The notes beneath the pieces were generated by a model. The model did not search any database, was not told the DNA's origin, and saw only the letters and a list, made by a program, of their open reading frames with translations. Both the position numbers and the translations under genes were made by a program. 16,953 nucleotides of DNA from JBEKCP01 sp050014815 (GTDB lineage: Bacteria > Planctomycetota > Planctomycetia > Pirellulales > Thermoguttaceae): the NCBI GenBank assembly GCA_050014815.1, contig JBEKCP010000053.1, positions 1 through 16,953 on the forward strand, written 5' to 3'. Numbering within the stretch: the first letter of the stretch is position 1; every line of letters starts with the position of its first letter. Positions 6,818 to 14,156 of the stretch are shown here, piece after piece.

Positions 6818-7438
6818 ATGACGATATCCGTGGGCAAAATGGCGCCTCGCGTAATCGTGCTTGCCGCCGTGGCCTATTGCGCCTGGCCCAGCGTGTCGGA
6901 ATTGACCTCGGATTCCAGGCCACCGCCGGCGAAGAAGGTGGCGGACCTGCCGGCCGCGCTCTTCTCGCCCGCGATGCCGCCCTGCCCCGCGCGGAATCCC
7001 TTTGGAGGGAAGGACGCGGCAGCGCTGGCTGCGGCGACGAGATCGCCCGCAGCGGCCGGCGAGACCGGGGCCCGGCCGAAACCGGCGGCTTCCGCCGCGG
7101 CCAAGCTGCCCGACAAGCCGCTTGATCCGCTCGGCGGTCTGAAACTCGACGCCACCTGTATTCTGGGCGACCAGCGGCTGGCGATGATCAACGGCCAATT
7201 GTACGCCTCCCGGGAGAAGCTCCCGGCTGGGAACGCCGCGCCGCCGTTTCGGATCGTTAGCGTGCTGCCGTACAAGGTGCTGCTGGAGCGCGACGGGAAG
7301 ACCCTGGAGCTGACCTACGCGAACGTCGCCTCCCGGCCCGCCGCGGCCGTGGCAGCCTCCCGCCCGAGCAGGCCGCAGGCCGTCTCGGCGGGCGCAGAGG
7401 CCGGCGGCGCCAACCGGGCGGGCAGGACCGGGAAGTGA
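6818..7438 (+). CDS. PilP/GspC-like periplasmic coupling protein
   Basis: A 206-residue protein with an N-terminal membrane anchor (about residues 9-26), then a low-complexity Ala/Pro/Lys-rich linker (about 35-125). A small beta-rich domain follows at about 128-170 (LDATCILGDQRLAMINGQLY, then FRIVSVLPYKVLLERDGKTL). That domain looks like the PilP/GspC homology region, which contacts the secretin N domains. The pattern of a value restated in a beta strand, then RIVSVLPYKVLLERDG, is what one sees in GspC, PilP and GspB-type proteins. The tail after residue 170 is Ala/Arg-rich and probably disordered. Only one base separates it from the PilO-like gene, and 4 nt separate its stop from gspE. Which of PilP or GspC it is closer to cannot be told by eye. 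Confidence 0.72.
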   Translation: MTISVGKMAPRVIVLAAVAYCAWPSVSELTSDSRPPPAKKVADLPAALFSPAMPPCPARNPFGGKDAAALAAATRSPAAAGETGARPKPAASAAAKLPDKPLDPLGGLKLDATCILGDQRLAMINGQLYASREKLPAGNAAPPFRIVSVLPYKVLLERDGKTLELTYANVASRPAAAVAASRPSRPQAVSAGAEAGGANRAGRTGK

Positions 7439-7442
7439 GCAA

Positions 7443-9182
7443 ATGACGACCACTGCCGAACTGCACAGATCGTTCCCGCTCTTGATCCAGCTCCTGCTGG
7501 ACAGGGAGATTATCACACCCGACCAGCTCGAGAGCATTAGCGAGGCGCGCGCCCGGGAGCATGGCTCGCTGGAAAGCATTCTGGTCAAGCAGGGGCTGGT
7601 GGTGGATCGGGATATTGCCGAGACGTATGCCGACTACCTCACGGTGCCCGTGTTGAACATGGCCCCCGGCAACGCCGATCCGGAGCTTGCCGGCCTGTTG
7701 CCCGAAAAGCTCTGTCGCGAGCGCCTCTTGGCGCCGCTGGCGCTGCACGACGGCGTGCTGGACGTGGCCTTCGCCACGTTCAACGACATGTTGCTGATCG
7801 ATGAGCTGCAACTGATCACCGGCCTGACCATCCGGCCGATGATTGCCCCGCTGTCGGTGGTGGGCGAGGTCATCGAGACGTTGTTCCACTCCGCGCGGAT
7901 GAAGTTCATCGAGCGTACCGACGAGTACACGGGGGAGTCCGAGGACGCGGCGGATTCGGACGCGGAGGGCCAGCGCGAGGAGGAAGAGATTCTGCAGCTC
8001 GACCAGGCTCCGCCGACCGGCCCCGGCGGCCGCGTGGTCCGCATGGTCAACGAGATCCTCGAGCAAGCCTTGCGCACCGGGGCCAGCGATATCCACCTCG
8101 AGCCGTTCGAGGACTCGTGCGCCGTCCGCCTGCGGGTGGATGGCTCGCTCCGCGATCTGGCGCCGCCGCGACGCTCGCAGTTCGTCTCGATCATCTCCCG
8201 CTTCAAGATACTGGCGAAAATGGACATCGCCGAGAAGCGCGTGCCCCAGGACGGCGCCATCGCCCTGCGGGCCGGCAACAAGCGCGTCGACCTCCGCGTC
8301 AGCACCGTACCCACCGTCTACGGCGAAAAGATGGTCATGCGCATCCTCGACAAGGGCGCCATCCCCATCGAGCTGAGCGGCCTGGGCTTTGACGAGCAGC
8401 AGTCCAGGGACCTCATCGAGTCGATCCAAATGCCCCACGGCTTGATGTTGGTCACCGGGCCGACCGGCAGCGGCAAGAGCACCACGCTCTACGCCTGCCT
8501 GAGCAAGCTGAACGAGCCCGACACCAACATCTGCACGGTGGAAGACCCCGTGGAGTACAAATTCAAGGGGATGAACCAGATTCAGGTCAAGACCCAGGTG
8601 GGGCTGACCTTCGCCAGCGCGCTGCGCGCCTTCCTGCGGCAGGATCCGGACGTGATCATGGTGGGCGAGATCCGCGACCAGGAGACGGCGCAGATCTGCC
8701 TGCGTGCCGCGCTGACCGGCCACTTCGTGCTCTCCACGATTCACACCAATGACTCGCTCTCCGCCGTGAACCGCCTCATGGACATGGGAATCGAACCGTT
8801 CTTGCTGGCGTCCACGCTGCGGGTGCTCGCGGCCCAGCGGCTCGTCCGCCGCCTCTGCAAGGAGTGCAGAGAGCCCTTCGAGTGCGACGCCAAGACGGCC
8901 AAGCTCTACGCCTTGGAGGAGGGACAAACGCTGTATCGGCCCAAGGGTTGCGATCAGTGCCGCGGCGCCGGATACAAGGGCCGCGTCGGAGTTTTCGAGG
9001 TCGTGCGGATTACCAGCCGCATGGCAAGCCTGATCCAAAAACGCACCCCGCTCCCCGAGCTCCGCGCCGCTGCCCGGGAAGAAGGCATGAAGCTGCTGCT
9101 GGATAGCGGCATGGACAAAGTGCGCGACGGCCTGAGCAGCTTGGAGGAAGTCCTCACCGTCGCGATGAGCGGCGACGAATAG
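7443..9182 (+). CDS. gspE: Assembly ATPase GspE/PilB
   Basis: The 579-residue cytoplasmic hexameric ATPase that powers pilin extraction and fibre assembly. An N-terminal MshEN/N1-type domain occupies about residues 8-150. A very acidic linker follows (about 158-180, rich in Glu and Asp), then the catalytic core. Key motifs are Walker A GPTGSGKST at 339-347 with K345, Walker B DPDVIMVGE at 401-409, and the histidine box TGHFVLSTIHTND. The four-cysteine zinc site is C472-x2-C475 and C503-x2-C506, characteristic of GspE/PilB and absent from retraction ATPases such as PilT. Length and motifs are complete. No PilT-like gene lies in the window, so retraction cannot be inferred. It follows the PilP-like gene by 4 nt and precedes a PilZ gene. 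Confidence 0.96.
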   Translation: MTTTAELHRSFPLLIQLLLDREIITPDQLESISEARAREHGSLESILVKQGLVVDRDIAETYADYLTVPVLNMAPGNADPELAGLLPEKLCRERLLAPLALHDGVLDVAFATFNDMLLIDELQLITGLTIRPMIAPLSVVGEVIETLFHSARMKFIERTDEYTGESEDAADSDAEGQREEEEILQLDQAPPTGPGGRVVRMVNEILEQALRTGASDIHLEPFEDSCAVRLRVDGSLRDLAPPRRSQFVSIISRFKILAKMDIAEKRVPQDGAIALRAGNKRVDLRVSTVPTVYGEKMVMRILDKGAIPIELSGLGFDEQQSRDLIESIQMPHGLMLVTGPTGSGKSTTLYACLSKLNEPDTNICTVEDPVEYKFKGMNQIQVKTQVGLTFASALRAFLRQDPDVIMVGEIRDQETAQICLRAALTGHFVLSTIHTNDSLSAVNRLMDMGIEPFLLASTLRVLAAQRLVRRLCKECREPFECDAKTAKLYALEEGQTLYRPKGCDQCRGAGYKGRVGVFEVVRITSRMASLIQKRTPLPELRAAAREEGMKLLLDSGMDKVRDGLSSLEEVLTVAMSGDE

Positions 9183-9196
9183 ACCGGAGGCAGGCC

Positions 9197-9253
9197 ATGA
9201 CCGTGCGAGCCTGCAGAACGAAAACCACCTTGCGTTGGGGAGGGAAACCATGA
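9197..9253 (+). CDS. Possible 18-residue leader peptide ahead of the PilZ gene
   Basis: A tiny frame starting ATG at 9197 has a good ribosome binding site (CGGAGG at 9185-9190, 6 nt upstream) and encodes a basic peptide of 18 residues (3 Arg, 3 Lys). Its TGA stop overlaps the ATG of the PilZ gene (ATGA at 9250-9253). That is the usual geometry of translational coupling. It may be chance; the peptide has no recognisable family. Confidence 0.3.
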   Translation: MTVRACRTKTTLRWGGKP

Positions 9254-9582
9254 AAGAACGACGCCGCTACGAACGCGTGGCTCTCTTTCGCCCGCTGCAC
9301 CTGGCCGTGTTGCCGGACGGACCCGTGGTGCCGGGCAGCTCCTTCGACATCAGTATCGGCGGAGTGGGCGTCGCCACGGAGCTGGTCCTCGAGCCCGGAC
9401 AAGCCGTCCGTGTCCGCTTCCACTTCCAGGACGGACCGCATGGAGGAACGGATGAAGAGGTGTTGGGGCAAGTTGCCTACACACGCGTCGATGAGGCGGG
9501 CAACCGCATGGGAATCGAATTCCTCTCGACGATCCAGGAATCCACGCAACCGCGGTTGCTGCGCACGCTCAGCAGCCTGTAG
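9250..9582 (+). CDS. PilZ-domain protein (c-di-GMP receptor)
   Basis: A 110-residue single-domain protein. Both halves of the c-di-GMP-binding signature are visible: RxxxR as R5-R9 in ERRRYERV near the N terminus, and D/NxSxxG as D33-S35-G38 in DISIGGVGV. The remainder fits the PilZ beta barrel, ending in MGIEFLSTIQESTQPRLL. PilZ proteins change partner activity on binding c-di-GMP; next to GspE this points to control of the motor. The ATG at 9250 has GGGGAGGGA upstream (9237-9245), a better start than the TTG at 9235. It lies in the 445-nt gap between gspE and gspF in the same direction, so it is almost certainly part of the operon. Confidence 0.9.
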   Translation: MKERRRYERVALFRPLHLAVLPDGPVVPGSSFDISIGGVGVATELVLEPGQAVRVRFHFQDGPHGGTDEEVLGQVAYTRVDEAGNRMGIEFLSTIQESTQPRLLRTLSSL

Positions 9583-9621
9583 CCCATCGGCGGCCGCAGG
9601 AGCGGCCGGCCTCGGAGGTGA

Positions 9622-10722
9622 ATGAACATGGCGTTCGAAGATTGGTTCATCGCCCGGGCACGCGTGTCGAGCAAGCCGCACAAGTCGATCACCCTGGACG
9701 ACAAGATCACCTTCTTCCAGCAGCTTTCCACGCTGGTTTCCTCGGGCACGCCCCTCTTGCAGGCGGTGCAAATCGGCGCCAAGCAGAACCAAAGCACCAA
9801 ACTGCAACAGGTCCTCAAGCACATCGCCTCGCGCGTGGCGGCGGGCAGCTCCCTCCATGCCGCGGCCGCCAATTACGTCGACGTCTTCCAGCACTACTGG
9901 ATCGAAGTCATCCGCACCGGCGAGGTCACCGGACAAATGGCCATGGTGCTCAACGAGCTCAACAAACAGATCTGCGCCTCGCGCGAGACCCACCGCAAGG
10001 TGAAGGGGGCGCTGATGTATCCGATGATCCTGATCTGCGTCGCCGTCGCCGCCATTGCCACCATGCTCTGGCTGGTCGTGCCCACCTTCGCCAAAATGTT
10101 CAAGGACATGGGGGCGGAGTTGCCGGGCATCACGCAGTTCGTCATCGATCTTTCCAACGGGCTCGTCGTCTACGGGCCGTACGCCCTGGGGGTCGTCATT
10201 GCCGCCGCGGTCGCCATTCGAAAATACGCCAAGACCGAAGCAGGCCGCCGCCGGTTCATCGGCGTCGGCGTCGGACTGCCGCTGGTCGGCCAGCTCATCG
10301 TCCAGGCGGCCATGTACCGCTTCGCGTCCAACATCGCCCTGTTGCTCAAAAGCGGCGTCCCCATGATGGAGTCGCTGCAAACCGTGGAGGACGTCTTCCA
10401 GACCAGCCCCCCGTACCGCGACGCCCTTCGGCAAGTGCGAAGCCGCGTGGCCGCCGGCCGACCGCTGGCCGCCTCCCTCGAAGAAACGGGACTCTTCACC
10501 ACCATGATCACCAACATGGTCCGCGTCGGCGAGGAATCCGGCCAATTGGCCATGGTCATGGAACAAATGGCGCCCTACTACAAAGAACAAATGGAAACCA
10601 TGATCGCCCGCGTCACGAAACTCCTCGAGCCGATCATCATCGTCGGGATGGGAGTCACGATCGCCGGGATGATGCTGGCGATCTACATGCCCATGTTCGA
10701 AATGGCTGGAAATGTCAAGTAG
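9622..10722 (+). CDS. gspF: Platform protein GspF/PilC
   Basis: A 366-residue polytopic inner-membrane protein that the ATPase is thought to rotate during pilin insertion. Two T2SSF domains are visible, at about residues 26-150 and 228-350. Each carries the same internal motif (RTGEVTGQMAMVL at 98-110; RVGEESGQLAMVM at 301-313). Membrane helices lie near 132-153, 180-199 and 335-357. It is shorter at the N terminus than many GspF proteins, with about 25 residues before the first domain. The ATG at 9628 (third codon) is spaced better from GGAGG (9614-9618) than the ATG at 9622, so the true protein may begin at MAFEDWF. It overlaps the next pseudopilin gene by 11 nt. Identification is secure. 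Confidence 0.95.
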   Translation: MNMAFEDWFIARARVSSKPHKSITLDDKITFFQQLSTLVSSGTPLLQAVQIGAKQNQSTKLQQVLKHIASRVAAGSSLHAAAANYVDVFQHYWIEVIRTGEVTGQMAMVLNELNKQICASRETHRKVKGALMYPMILICVAVAAIATMLWLVVPTFAKMFKDMGAELPGITQFVIDLSNGLVVYGPYALGVVIAAAVAIRKYAKTEAGRRRFIGVGVGLPLVGQLIVQAAMYRFASNIALLLKSGVPMMESLQTVEDVFQTSPPYRDALRQVRSRVAAGRPLAASLEETGLFTTMITNMVRVGEESGQLAMVMEQMAPYYKEQMETMIARVTKLLEPIIIVGMGVTIAGMMLAIYMPMFEMAGNVK

Positions 10723-11191
10723 AAACACTCCCTTCTCCACTGTTCGCGCCGCCGCCCGCCGCCCAAGCGGTTTTACGCTCGTGGAGCTGATGGTCGTCGT
10801 CACGATCCTTGCCGTCTTGATTGGCATGGCCGTCCCGCGATTCGTTCGGGCCGTCGAACAATCGCGGGCAGACATCGCCGCAGCCAATCTCCGCGCGATC
10901 TGGGGGGCCGAGCGCCTCTACTGGCTCGAAAACCACGCCTATACCGATCAACTGAGCCAGCAAACGCCGCAAGGACTCGTCGAACTGGGACTCCTCGACC
11001 CGGCCGTCGCCAGCGCTTCCGGCGACTATGTTTATCGCATCACCGCGGCCGGCAGCGACACGTTTCAAGCCGAAGCCACGCGCACGGGATCCGCCTTCTG
11101 GGCGGGCACGCTCACGATCGACCAGACGGGCACCACAGGCGGCAGCATTTCGGCGGCGGGCGAAACCGCCATCACCCCCGGATTCCAATAG
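10712..11191 (+). CDS. GspG-like pseudopilin / second pilin
   Basis: A 159-residue prepilin with a 20-residue leader ending in G20, then FTLVELMVVVTILAV with E25 at the +5 position; prepilin peptidase cuts after G20. The helix runs on through VPRFVRAVEQSRADIAAANLRAIWGAERLYWLENHAYT, the classical pilin spine, followed by a small beta domain. The helix layout is close to that of the 4180-4653 pilin, so the two probably arose by duplication. This one is inside the assembly operon and would be made in lower amounts. It starts 11 nt before the gspF stop. It may be a minor pseudopilin or an alternative main subunit; GspG and GspH cannot be separated by eye. Confidence 0.9.
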   Translation: MSSRNTPFSTVRAAARRPSGFTLVELMVVVTILAVLIGMAVPRFVRAVEQSRADIAAANLRAIWGAERLYWLENHAYTDQLSQQTPQGLVELGLLDPAVASASGDYVYRITAAGSDTFQAEATRTGSAFWAGTLTIDQTGTTGGSISAAGETAITPGFQ

Positions 11192-11204
11192 ACCCCAGGT
11201 TGTC

Positions 11205-12209
11205 ATGAAACTGCAAAGCAGCCGATTGCCCGCCGTGCCGGCGCATCCGCCCCTGGTGCGGTTGCCCGCTTGCTGGATGTCGCCGCGTCCGCGTCCGCCG
11301 CGGCGCACCCGGCGCCGCGGCTTCACGCTCCTGGAGTTCATCGTCGCGATGCTCTTGTTCGCGGTCGCGATGAGCGGGATGTTCCCGCTCGTGATCATGT
11401 ATTCCCGGATGGTACAAGCGCTGGAACAACGTTGGAACCCCGTGATGGGCGATTGGTATCTCCTGAGCCATCCGGGCGCGTCCGCTCGCTTCGAGTCGCT
11501 GGCAGGCCGCCGCTGGGACAACGCCAACAGCAACGAATGGTATGCCGTGCCGGCCCCCACGCGCTCCGATCCGGGGGCCACGGAGTGGGTGCATCGATGG
11601 TACTTGGAGCCGTCGCAGGACCCGTGGGCCCGTAAACTGGGCCAAAGCGCCGCGATTACCAGCACGGATGATGGTTGGCCGCCGGCCGGCCAACCGCAGT
11701 CGTTGGCCCCCGTCACGATCCACGCCGGTGATCCCTCTCCCGCCTATCAGGAAACCGGCGACTGGGACGCGCAGCATCAACATGCGGCGGCAGCGGGAGG
11801 CAGCGCCGACGCGGCTACCTGGACGTTTTCCGTTCCCGCGGCAGGCTGGTATCGCGTCCAGGCCACTTGGACTGAATCGGCCGCGCTGGCCGGCGATGCC
11901 GGCTATACCATCGTTTACGACGGCCCGGCTTCGCCCGCTAGCGCGACCGCCAACCAGCAGGCCGCCCCGGACCTTCCGCCCGCGGCGCCCGCCGACGAAG
12001 GCAAGCCCTGGCATACCCTGGCGACGGCATATTTCTCCCGGAGCGGCACGAGCGTGTCGGTCTCGCTGCAAGCGAGCGCCTCCGGCCCGGTAGTCGCCGA
12101 TGGCATGCGGATCGTCCCCTGTTCGGTTCAGGTTCCCTTGTTGAAGTGGACTTCCGGCAGTCCAGCGGTGGAAGAGGTCACGGCCTCCGTGGAGATTAAA
12201 CCTCGATGA
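11205..12209 (+). CDS. Minor pseudopilin with a golvesin-like C-terminal domain
   Basis: A 334-residue protein with a class III signal (G39/FTLLEFIVAMLLFAV, E44 at +5) and the pilin helix to about residue 72. Far beyond normal pseudopilin length, residues 180-305 match my memory of the golvesin C-terminal/Xly CBD-like fold. ATWTFSVPAAGWYRVQATW sits in the middle (204-222), NQQ at 250-252, a KPWHTLATAYFS strand at 267-278, and SGPVVADGMRIV at its end (293-304). In that family this beta sandwich is found on secreted enzymes and surface proteins and may bind glycans or proteins. The ATG at 11205 gives a 39-residue leader with a weak AGG; the in-frame ATG at 11277 would give a more usual 15-residue leader but has no ribosome binding site. 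It stands in the GspI/GspH place and overlaps the next gene by ATGA. The pilin part is certain, the golvesin assignment likely. Confidence 0.85.
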   Translation: MKLQSSRLPAVPAHPPLVRLPACWMSPRPRPPRRTRRRGFTLLEFIVAMLLFAVAMSGMFPLVIMYSRMVQALEQRWNPVMGDWYLLSHPGASARFESLAGRRWDNANSNEWYAVPAPTRSDPGATEWVHRWYLEPSQDPWARKLGQSAAITSTDDGWPPAGQPQSLAPVTIHAGDPSPAYQETGDWDAQHQHAAAAGGSADAATWTFSVPAAGWYRVQATWTESAALAGDAGYTIVYDGPASPASATANQQAAPDLPPAAPADEGKPWHTLATAYFSRSGTSVSVSLQASASGPVVADGMRIVPCSVQVPLLKWTSGSPAVEEVTASVEIKPR

Positions 12210-12742
12210 TCTCGCCCAGGCACCGCCGGGGTTTTACCCTCCTGGAAGCCTTGAGTGTCAGCGGGCTCATGGCTGGTCTGGCGATGCTGCTGGCTGCCAC
12301 CTGGGCCGGCCTGGGCCGACCGGCCGCCGCCCTGATCGCCCGCAGCCAGCTCGTGCAGGAACGAGATCTGGCGGCGGCGGCCTTGAGCCGCGACCTGGGC
12401 GGCTGCCTGGTTGTGCCCAACCCGACGGACGGAACCAGGGATCTGCTCCGCTTCGTCGATTGGCGCACGCTCGGCCAGGACCTGCAGATCTGCTACGGCG
12501 CGCCGCCCGACCCCGGCGACCCGACCTGTTGGGCGGCCCCCAATACCGTCATCCACTATCTGCTGCAGTCCAATACCCTGGTCCGCTGCGACGAAACCGC
12601 CGTTCCCGCCACCCAGTTCACCGTGGCCAGAAACGTGGACAGCATGACCGTCACCCCGGTGGGCGACAATATGCACATCGTGCTGTCGTTCAAGTACCGC
12701 GAGATACCGCTCACCTGCGACCTTACCGTGAAGAAGCCATGA
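12206..12742 (+). CDS. GspJ-like minor pseudopilin
   Basis: A 178-residue prepilin with a short basic leader (MISPRHRRG), cleavage after G9 and E14 at the +5 position (FTLLEALSVSGLMAGLAML). The following helix (ARSQLVQERDLAAAALSRDL) and a C-terminal beta-rich region with four cysteines suggest a GspJ-type tip subunit. Its place between an I/H-like and a K-like gene matches the usual H-I-J-K order. It begins with an ATGA overlap with the golvesin pseudopilin and ends with another ATGA overlap with the GspK-like gene, so the three are probably translated in linked amounts. Confidence 0.82.
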   Translation: MISPRHRRGFTLLEALSVSGLMAGLAMLLAATWAGLGRPAAALIARSQLVQERDLAAAALSRDLGGCLVVPNPTDGTRDLLRFVDWRTLGQDLQICYGAPPDPGDPTCWAAPNTVIHYLLQSNTLVRCDETAVPATQFTVARNVDSMTVTPVGDNMHIVLSFKYREIPLTCDLTVKKP

Positions 12743-13152
12743 ACCGACGCACGCCCCGCCGCCGTGGTTACGCCATGGTGCTGGTGCTCCTTTTTCTCGT
12801 GCTCTTTCTCTCGCTGCTGGGCGTGGCCTGGCGCCGCATCGGGTCGGTGCTCCGCGTCGCGTCGGTCCGGACGGTGCAGCTTCAACGCGACGAAGGCAGC
12901 CTCGGCGCGCTTGCGGCCGCAATGAACCTGCTGGAAACTGGTCGGCCCCCGACCAGCCCCAGCCCCTGCGTCTACCGCAAGAGCATCACCTTGGCGTCCG
13001 GAGAAATACGATACTTCCTCGTCGCCTTTCAGCGGGATGCCACGCCTCCCCCGCAGAACACCTCTCCGCAAGAGACGTGGTCGGTAAAGGTTACGCGGCA
13101 GAATGCGCAACCGTCGGGCATCGAAGACATGCCGGTTTCCTTCACCCCTTGA
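12739..13152 (+). CDS. GspK/PilX-like minor pseudopilin
   Basis: A 137-residue protein with leader MNRRTPRRRG, then YAMVLVLLFLVLFLSLLGV, and no Glu at +5. Absence of that Glu is a hallmark of GspK/PilX, the pseudopilin thought to cap the fibre tip, where no neighbour needs the salt bridge. At 137 residues it is much shorter than proteobacterial GspK (about 300), lacking the large alpha-helical insert. The rest is a small beta-rich domain with one cysteine. The start overlaps the upstream stop (ATGA at 12739-12742). The next gene follows after 22 nt. Confidence 0.75.
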   Translation: MNRRTPRRRGYAMVLVLLFLVLFLSLLGVAWRRIGSVLRVASVRTVQLQRDEGSLGALAAAMNLLETGRPPTSPSPCVYRKSITLASGEIRYFLVAFQRDATPPPQNTSPQETWSVKVTRQNAQPSGIEDMPVSFTP

Positions 13153-13174
13153 CCACACCACCAGCCGAGATCCC

Positions 13175-13693
13175 ATGAAACCGGTTCCAGCAGATTCCCC
13201 GGCGGCCGCGGATGGACCGGCACGGCCGGACGGCGAAAAACGCTTGCAAGCGGACCGCCGCCAGACGCCTACCAGTCCGTGGGGCGCGTTCCCGCCCGCC
13301 GGCCAACGTCTGCGGAACCGCCGCGCCGGCGAACATCGGCGGCCGTACTTCGTCGACCGCTTCTCGCCGATCCTGTTGGTCTTCGTGCTGATGCTCGCGA
13401 TCGCCTCGATCGTCGACGCAGTCCTCACGATCCGCCTGCTCGAAGCGGGTGGCGACGAAATCAACCCGCTGATGGATCGCCTCCTCGACTACGGCATCCT
13501 GTCGTTTCTTCTCGGCAAATATGTGCTCACGGTCTCCGGCCTCCCCCTGCTGCTGATCTTCAAGAACCATTACCTCTTCGGCACGCGGCTCCGCATCGGA
13601 TACCTGCTCCCGCTGGTCGTGGCAATGTACCTGGTCCTGATCGGCTACCAGCTTGTGCTGATGCAGAAGTACGCGGGCTGGAGCTTGTTCTGA
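13175..13693 (+). CDS. DUF5658-like membrane protein
   Basis: A 172-residue protein. The first 60 residues are charged, Pro/Arg-rich and probably cytoplasmic. Three membrane segments follow (about 63-88, 108-129 and 142-163). The stretch DAVLTIRLLEAGGDEINPLMDRLLDYG (residues 81-107) is the kind of motif seen in DUF5658 proteins: Asp at the end of one helix, then Glu-x-Asn-Pro-Leu-Met before the next. No biochemical function is known to me. It follows the GspK-like gene by 22 nt in the same direction, so it may be co-transcribed with the assembly genes, yet its ribosome binding site is weak. A role in the machine is only suggested by position. Confidence 0.7.
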   Translation: MKPVPADSPAAADGPARPDGEKRLQADRRQTPTSPWGAFPPAGQRLRNRRAGEHRRPYFVDRFSPILLVFVLMLAIASIVDAVLTIRLLEAGGDEINPLMDRLLDYGILSFLLGKYVLTVSGLPLLLIFKNHYLFGTRLRIGYLLPLVVAMYLVLIGYQLVLMQKYAGWSLF

Positions 13694-13755
13694 CTGCCCT
13701 GCCCGGGGATAGGCAAGCACGCCTTCCTCATCACGCGGCCGCGCCGCGACCGGGC

Positions 13756-14001
13756 CTACGGCTTGTCCGGGTTGAGGACCACCACCACCTTCACCGTGCC
13801 CGAGTGAAGAAGGGTGTTGATCTCCTTCAGTTGGGTCCGGATGTCCTTTAGCTGATCGGCGACCTTCGTATCCGGCGCCTCGGCGACCGCATCGCTCTCC
13901 GCCGCTGCTGCCGCGCGCATGCTCTCGTAGCGATTGATCGCGCAAGCGAATACGATGCCGGCGGCAACCAGCATCGCCCATCCAAAACGACGCTTCATCA
14001 T
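13756..14001 (-). CDS. Small anchored coiled-coil protein, unknown function
   Basis: An 81-residue protein with an N-terminal membrane anchor or uncleaved signal (RFGWAMLVAAGIVFACAI, residues 5-22). An Ala/Glu-rich stretch follows, then a short amphipathic helix (VADQLKDIRTQLKEINTLL, residues 47-65) that could form a coiled coil, and a hydrophobic strand KVVVVL near the end. The reading is supported by AAGGAG just upstream of a double ATG (14001 and 13998; the second is better spaced) and by a good promoter at 14041-14069. It is convergent with the DUF5658-like gene. I recognise no family. Confidence 0.7.
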   Translation of the reverse strand: MMKRRFGWAMLVAAGIVFACAINRYESMRAAAAAESDAVAEAPDTKVADQLKDIRTQLKEINTLLHSGTVKVVVVLNPDKP

Positions 14002-14040
14002 GGTTCTCCTTGGAACTGAAGGATCTCCCTGGGAGCGGCC

Positions 14041-14069
14041 ATTCTACCCGCCCACCGCGCAAATGGCAA
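14041..14069 (-). promoter_or_regulatory. Sigma70-like promoter for the small coiled-coil gene
   Basis: Read on the - strand: TTGCCA (14069-14064), a 17-nt spacer, then TAGAAT (14046-14041). Each box matches the consensus at 5 of 6 positions. The predicted start near 14034 leaves a leader of about 33 nt that contains AAGGAG. Confidence 0.7.
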
Positions 14070-14085
14070 TCCTCGTGGAAGAGTG

Positions 14086-14114
14086 TTGACAGTTATGACG
14101 GTCGCAATTAACAT
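14086..14114 (+). promoter_or_regulatory. Sigma70-like promoter for the secreted protein gene
   Basis: A perfect TTGACA (14086-14091), a 17-nt spacer and TAACAT (14109-14114, 4 of 6). The predicted start is near 14121, about 36 nt before the ATG. It stands back to back with the - strand promoter, with the two -35 boxes 16 nt apart. Confidence 0.68.
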
Positions 14115-14156
14115 GGCTCTTATACCTTCCACAGGCGGCGACCCGAGGACGCCGTA

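Noticed and set aside
7257..9251. 664-codon open frame on the - strand opposite gspE
   Set aside because: Low-complexity Ala/His/Asp/Gln composition and complete overlap with an unmistakable GspE; an antisense artefact of codon bias.
9591..9608. 7-bp hairpin CGGCCGC/GCGGCCG just before the gspF ribosome binding site
   Set aside because: Short, in very GC-rich DNA and without a T-run; not distinguishable from background.
13694..13755. Bidirectional terminator expected between the convergent DUF5658-like and coiled-coil genes
   Set aside because: Only 4-6 bp stems and no T-run on either strand; nothing I can support.
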